Shown here piece by piece: positions 60,668 to 64,000 of a stretch of 64,000 bases of DNA. The DNA is from Fimbriimonadaceae bacterium. Its GTDB lineage: Bacteria; Armatimonadota; Fimbriimonadia; Fimbriimonadales; Fimbriimonadaceae. The stretch covers positions 434,001-498,000 of the forward strand of contig JALHNM010000001.1 in the NCBI GenBank assembly GCA_022843485.1, written 5' to 3'. Made by a program: the position numbers and the translations under genes. A model generated the notes under the pieces. That model saw only the letters and a program-made list of their open reading frames with translations, had not been told where the DNA came from and made no database searches. Every line of letters starts with the position of its first letter. Within the stretch, counting starts at the first letter, position 1.

Positions 60668-61296
60668 CGTCCGAGGTCCCTCCGTAGCTGGGATTGGTCG
60701 ACGACCCAGGTGAAGAACTCGACCGTCGTGTAGTCGCGCGGGACCGGCTTGGCGGGCCCCTTGACGGTTCGGAAGTGGCGACGCAGGACGACCCGGACGA
60801 CGGGGTCCGCAGGGTCGCGAGTCGCGAGGAGCGCCATCCGCTGGGCGAACTGGGGGCGCTTCCAATCGTCGACCCCGTCCCGGTTGATACGCTCCATGAA
60901 CTTGCGGTAGCGCTCGCGCACGTACTTCTCCGGGATCGAGAGGCTCTTCATCCTCGGGTAGGGCTGCACGGCGGTCTTGCCGCTGCGGTGGGTGACGATC
61001 GCGTCGAACCAGATGTCGGTGTCGGCCGGGTTGGGCGCGAACATGTCCCAGTACTGCCAGAGCCCGGTGCTCATGAGATAGTGGCGGGTGGGCGAGTCGG
61101 CCTTGAACCGGTCGTTCGCGGCGAGGGCAAAATCGACCGGGGCCTGGAGGACGTTCTCCGGGGTCGGGGGGATCGTCCCGTTGGCGACCGCAGGCGCGGC
61201 CCGGGGGAGGGTCCAACTCAAGATCAGCAGCGCGTGGAGGACGACGAGCGCCTTGACGATCGGGTTGACCTTACGGGGCGCCGCGGGGGCCGACAT
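60664..61296 (-). CDS. HTTM-partner membrane-anchored protein
   Basis: 210 residues. One N-terminal helix (IVKALVVLHALLILSWTLP), then a soluble domain with YWDMFAPNPADTDIWFDAI. The WxMFAPxP motif is the mark of the small protein that is regularly encoded beside HTTM proteins. First gene of this operon; TAGACT (61303-61308 on the minus strand) lies 6 bases before the ATG. Confidence 0.75.
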   Translation of the reverse strand: MSAPAAPRKVNPIVKALVVLHALLILSWTLPRAAPAVANGTIPPTPENVLQAPVDFALAANDRFKADSPTRHYLMSTGLWQYWDMFAPNPADTDIWFDAIVTHRSGKTAVQPYPRMKSLSIPEKYVRERYRKFMERINRDGVDDWKRPQFAQRMALLATRDPADPVVRVVLRRHFRTVKGPAKPVPRDYTTVEFFTWVVDQSQLRRDLGR

Positions 61297-61302
61297 AGCC
61301 GG

Positions 61303-61308
61303 AGTCTA
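61303..61308 (-). promoter_or_regulatory. -10 element TAGACT of the HTTM operon
   Basis: TAGACT, 6 bases before ATG 61296; leaderless. It lies just next to the terminator hairpin of the upstream gene. Confidence 0.55.
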
Positions 61309-61314
61309 CAGGGT

Positions 61315-61344
61315 CCCGCCCCGTCTGGGTTCAGACGGGGCGGG
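61315..61344 (-). terminator. Strong hairpin terminator of the PDZ hydrolase gene
   Basis: Perfect 13-bp stem CCCGCCCCGTCTG / CAGACGGGGCGGG with a 4-base loop, 20 bases past the stop codon of the PDZ hydrolase. No T-run follows. It ends 6 bases before the -10 of the next operon. Confidence 0.7.
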
Positions 61345-61364
61345 CAGGGGCGGTCGGCAGGCCG

Positions 61365-62729
61365 TCAGCCCTTGCCGAGCGCGGTGGTGAGCCAGGCTTG
61401 CAGCGTGTCCACGACGTTCGGGTTGAACGTGTTGCCGGGTCGGCCCCATTTCGCGAGGCTGTCCTTGAACGACTCGGTCTTGAAGAACCCGTGGTCGCTC
61501 TGTGGGAGCCGCTCGGCGGTGGCCGTCCGAGGTCGGAGCCCGTTGACCACGGTAGCGATGTGCTCGTGGCACTCCCAACCGGAGACGAAGTCGTTCTCCC
61601 CCCAGAGCGCGAGCACCTTGGCGTTGACCCGTGCCCAGGTCGCCCCGAGATCCTTCTTCGCGAGTTGCTGGAAGAACTGGATCCCGACCCCGGAGTACGT
61701 CTTGCCGTCCGGGATCATCGCGGTGACGGCGGCGGCGAGCTCGGGCCGTTTTTCAGCGACCTCGCGCGGGGAGAGCCCTTCGTAGTACAGGTAGTGGGCG
61801 ATGGCGGCGACCTGCCGCATCTCCGCGTCGACGGTCGCGGCATCGGCCCCACCGAGTTCGGACTGGCGGCGGGTGTTCTCGAGCACGTACTCGATCCACG
61901 TCTTCGAGAGCGTGGCCGAGGCGATGACGGCGGCGACCGGCTCTTCCGCCGCCACGAGCGGACCGAACGTCCCGCCCATGCTGTGCCCGAAGATCGCGAT
62001 CCGCTCGCGATCGACGAACGGGAACGATTTCGTGAGGCGGACGGCCTGGAGGTAGGCGTCGAGCTCGTCGTCGAAGAGGAGGTCGGTGTAGGCGGGGCCT
62101 TCGCTGTCGCCCTGGCCGGGTTTGTCCACCCGGACGATCGCGTAGCCGGCCCTCGAGAGCGGCCCGAGGATCGTTCCGTAGGGGATCGCCTCGAACTCGG
62201 CGTCGGTCGAGTAGGCCCCGATCCCACCGATGACGAAGACGGTCGGGAAGGGGCCCGCACCTTTGGGATGGGTCGCGATGACCCGGATGCGCTTGCCCTT
62301 GCTGACGACCTGGTCGTAGACGACCTCGAAAGTGCCGTCGCCCTTCTGGCGGGGGCGCTCGGCGAGGGGGGCCGTCAGCGTGATGCGCTGACCGTTCCGC
62401 ACGACCTCGGCGGTCACGGTCGACCCGCTCTTGAGGGTGCGGACGAGGCCCTGCACGGAGCCGGGGCCGGCGAGGGCGGTGCCGTTGAGGCTGAGGAGGG
62501 CGTCGTTCGGGGCCAGCCCGAGGGCCGCGGCGGTGAGGCCGGGCACGACGGCGACGATCCGGAGGCCCTGGTCGGTGCCGGCGGCCTTGGCCTCGTCGGC
62601 GGTCAAGGGGGCAAGTTGGGCCCCGAGGGCGCCCTTGCGTGGGAGCGGCTCACCCCGCTCGAATTGGGCAAGGGCGACGAGGGGGGTTAGCAGGACGAAG
62701 AAGGCCCAGGCGGCTTTCACGCCCGGCAT
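61365..62729 (-). CDS. Exported PDZ-alpha/beta hydrolase
   Basis: 454 residues. Signal peptide (AFFVLLTPLVALAQ). A PDZ domain comes first (about 35-120; GLRIVAVVPGLTAAALGLAPND and VTAEVVRNGQRITLT), then an alpha/beta hydrolase with the nucleophile in FGHSMGGTF, acid in LWGENDFV and His in QSDHGFF. Similar PDZ-esterase proteins are known among exported Armatimonadota proteins but the substrate is unknown. No TANNNT hexamer near the start; AGGCGAG is about 3 bases upstream. Confidence 0.85.
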   Translation of the reverse strand: MPGVKAAWAFFVLLTPLVALAQFERGEPLPRKGALGAQLAPLTADEAKAAGTDQGLRIVAVVPGLTAAALGLAPNDALLSLNGTALAGPGSVQGLVRTLKSGSTVTAEVVRNGQRITLTAPLAERPRQKGDGTFEVVYDQVVSKGKRIRVIATHPKGAGPFPTVFVIGGIGAYSTDAEFEAIPYGTILGPLSRAGYAIVRVDKPGQGDSEGPAYTDLLFDDELDAYLQAVRLTKSFPFVDRERIAIFGHSMGGTFGPLVAAEEPVAAVIASATLSKTWIEYVLENTRRQSELGGADAATVDAEMRQVAAIAHYLYYEGLSPREVAEKRPELAAAVTAMIPDGKTYSGVGIQFFQQLAKKDLGATWARVNAKVLALWGENDFVSGWECHEHIATVVNGLRPRTATAERLPQSDHGFFKTESFKDSLAKWGRPGNTFNPNVVDTLQAWLTTALGKG

Positions 62730-62763
62730 TACTCGCCTGCCGGCCGGGAGAGTTCCGGCAGAC

Positions 62764-64000
62764 CTAGCCGCGGACTATGACGTCCAGCCCCGTGTAGCGC
62801 TTCAGGGGTTCGGGGAGGACGATGTCGCCCGTGTCGCTGAGGCGGTAGGTCTCGATGAGCGCGGCGTAGAGCCGGGGCACGGCGAGGCCGGACCCGTTCA
62901 GGATGTGGACGAACGCGGGCTTCTCCCCCGGCCCCCGGCGGAACCGGACGTTCGCGCGGCGGGATTGGTAGGCCTCGAAGTTCGTGCAGCTCGAGACCTC
63001 GAGCCAGGTCCCGGTGCCGGGCGACCAGACCTCGATGTCGTAGGTCTTGCATCCCTTTTCGCCCATGTCGCCGGTGCAAAGCTCGATGACCCGGTAGTGG
63101 AGCCCGAGCCCTTGAAGGACGGCCTCCGCGTCCTCGGTCAGGCTCTCGAGTTCGTCGTAGCTCGTCTCGGGGAGGACAAACTTCACGAGCTCGACCTTTT
63201 CGAACTGGTGGGTGCGGAGGATGCCCCGGGTCTCGCGCCCGGCGGCCCCTGCCTCGCGCCGGAAGCAGGGGGTGAAGGCGGCGTACTTGATGGGCAGGTC
63301 CGTCCCTTCCAGGATCTCGTCTCGCAGAAGGTTCGTGACCGGCACTTCGGCGGTCGGGATCATCCAGAGGTCGTCGCCTTCGGCCTTGTAGAGGTCCTCA
63401 GCGAACTTGGGCAAGTTCCCCGTCCCGACCAGCGAGTCGCTGAGCACGAGCGCGGGGGGGTAGACCTCTTCGTAGCCGTTCTCCTCGGTCTGGAGGTCCA
63501 GCATGTACTGGATGAGGGCACGGTGGAGCCGGGCGCCGACGCCGGTATAGACGGCGAACCCGCTGCCGCTCACCTTGGTGGCCCGGTCGAAGTCGATGAG
63601 CCGGTGTTCGGCTGCGATCTCCCAGTGGGGCTTCGGCGGCTCGGCGAACGTCGGGAGGTCGCCCCAGGTGCGAAGGACGACGTTCTGCTCCGGGCCCTCG
63701 CCGTCCGGGACCGACTCGTGGGGGAGGTTTGGGAACTTGAGCTCGATCGCGTGCAGCTCGGCCTCCAACTCGCGCTCGCGGGGCTCGAGCTCTTGGGTGC
63801 GCCGCTTGAGCTCCCCGGTGCGGGCTTTGGCCTCCTCGGCCTCTTGGGCCTTGCCTTGGCCCATGAGCTGGCCGATCGTCTTGCTGACCCGATTGCTCTC
63901 TGCGTACGCGTCGTCGAGTTCGTGCTTGACGGCGCGCCACTCGGCGTCGACCCTGAGGAACTCGTCGACGGGCGCCTGGACGCCTTTGCGAGCCGCCCCG
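62764..64000 (-). CDS. serS: Seryl-tRNA synthetase, N-terminus beyond the window
   Basis: Partial: about 411 residues of roughly 430; the first residues lie past position 64000. N-terminal coiled-coil arm (VDEFLRVDAEWRAVKHELDD...ESNRVSKTIGQLMG), then the class II core with motif 2 (CFRREAGAAGRETRGILRTH QFEK region) and motif 3 (GSGLAVPRLYAALIETY). Charges tRNA-Ser with serine. The end is 34 bases from the PDZ hydrolase gene. Confidence 0.96.
   Translation of the reverse strand, partial: GAARKGVQAPVDEFLRVDAEWRAVKHELDDAYAESNRVSKTIGQLMGQGKAQEAEEAKARTGELKRRTQELEPRERELEAELHAIELKFPNLPHESVPDGEGPEQNVVLRTWGDLPTFAEPPKPHWEIAAEHRLIDFDRATKVSGSGFAVYTGVGARLHRALIQYMLDLQTEENGYEEVYPPALVLSDSLVGTGNLPKFAEDLYKAEGDDLWMIPTAEVPVTNLLRDEILEGTDLPIKYAAFTPCFRREAGAAGRETRGILRTHQFEKVELVKFVLPETSYDELESLTEDAEAVLQGLGLHYRVIELCTGDMGEKGCKTYDIEVWSPGTGTWLEVSSCTNFEAYQSRRANVRFRRGPGEKPAFVHILNGSGLAVPRLYAALIETYRLSDTGDIVLPEPLKRYTGLDVIVRG

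Overview
The window is a 64 kb piece of a GC-rich bacterial chromosome with overlapping genes and almost no spare DNA. It most resembles an Armatimonadota (Fimbriimonadia-like) genome. The evidence is a prepilin-type protein with the N-terminus [10 protein letters not shown] followed by FPVFAQA and an H-X9-DG tail, two PEP-CTERM surface proteins of different anchor families, a diderm-type efflux system with a TolC-like channel, and menaquinone-type lipid genes. The placement is an inference; no rRNA is present.

Layout. 1-5.4 kb: PEP-CTERM protein, Fic AMPylase, glycerophosphodiesterase, S9 peptidase. 5.4-17.7 kb: a UvrA gene broken into two separate, intact half-genes (7646-9634 and 16638-17654). 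About 7 kb lies between them: a Phd/VapC module with tandem operator palindromes, an unknown secreted protein, an MFS/AraC/VOC group, a hydrolase-NTF2 fusion, a LysR regulator and a second PEP-CTERM protein. 17.7-25 kb: small housekeeping genes (tag, serC, lpd, an APH-like kinase). 25-30 kb: a four-gene MacA/MacB/TolC-like operon. 30-33 kb: ccmABCD, including a 42-codon ccmD nested over the end of ccmC, and a free methionine sulfoxide reductase. 33-40 kb: a GAF sensor with a degenerate GGDEF tail, metK, the c-di-AMP pair cdaA-cdaR, and pheA. 41-46 kb: menG, polyprenyl synthase, HAD phosphatase, periplasmic GH13 enzyme, tRNA-Lys. 46-52 kb: a secreted protein with a pseudopilin-like tail, then a holin-like/yvcK/gmk/coaBC operon. 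52-56 kb: fabD-fabG-acpP-fabF and galT. 56-58 kb: a pseudopilin (frameshifted in this read) and a beta-propeller phytase behind a sequence that looks like a Pho box. 58-64 kb: ferritin, an HTTM membrane pair, a PDZ hydrolase and the 3' part of serS.

How the genes work together. Most genes are core metabolism and cell-envelope functions in short overlapping operons (GTGA or ATGA junctions are common). Many operons and single genes have a TANNNT -10 hexamer only 5-10 bases before the start codon and no Shine-Dalgarno sequence, so leaderless transcription seems to be the default here. The most striking items are the split UvrA, the candidate Pho box ahead of the pseudopilin-phytase operon, palindromic hairpins read through inside coding sequences, and two genes interrupted by single-base frameshifts.
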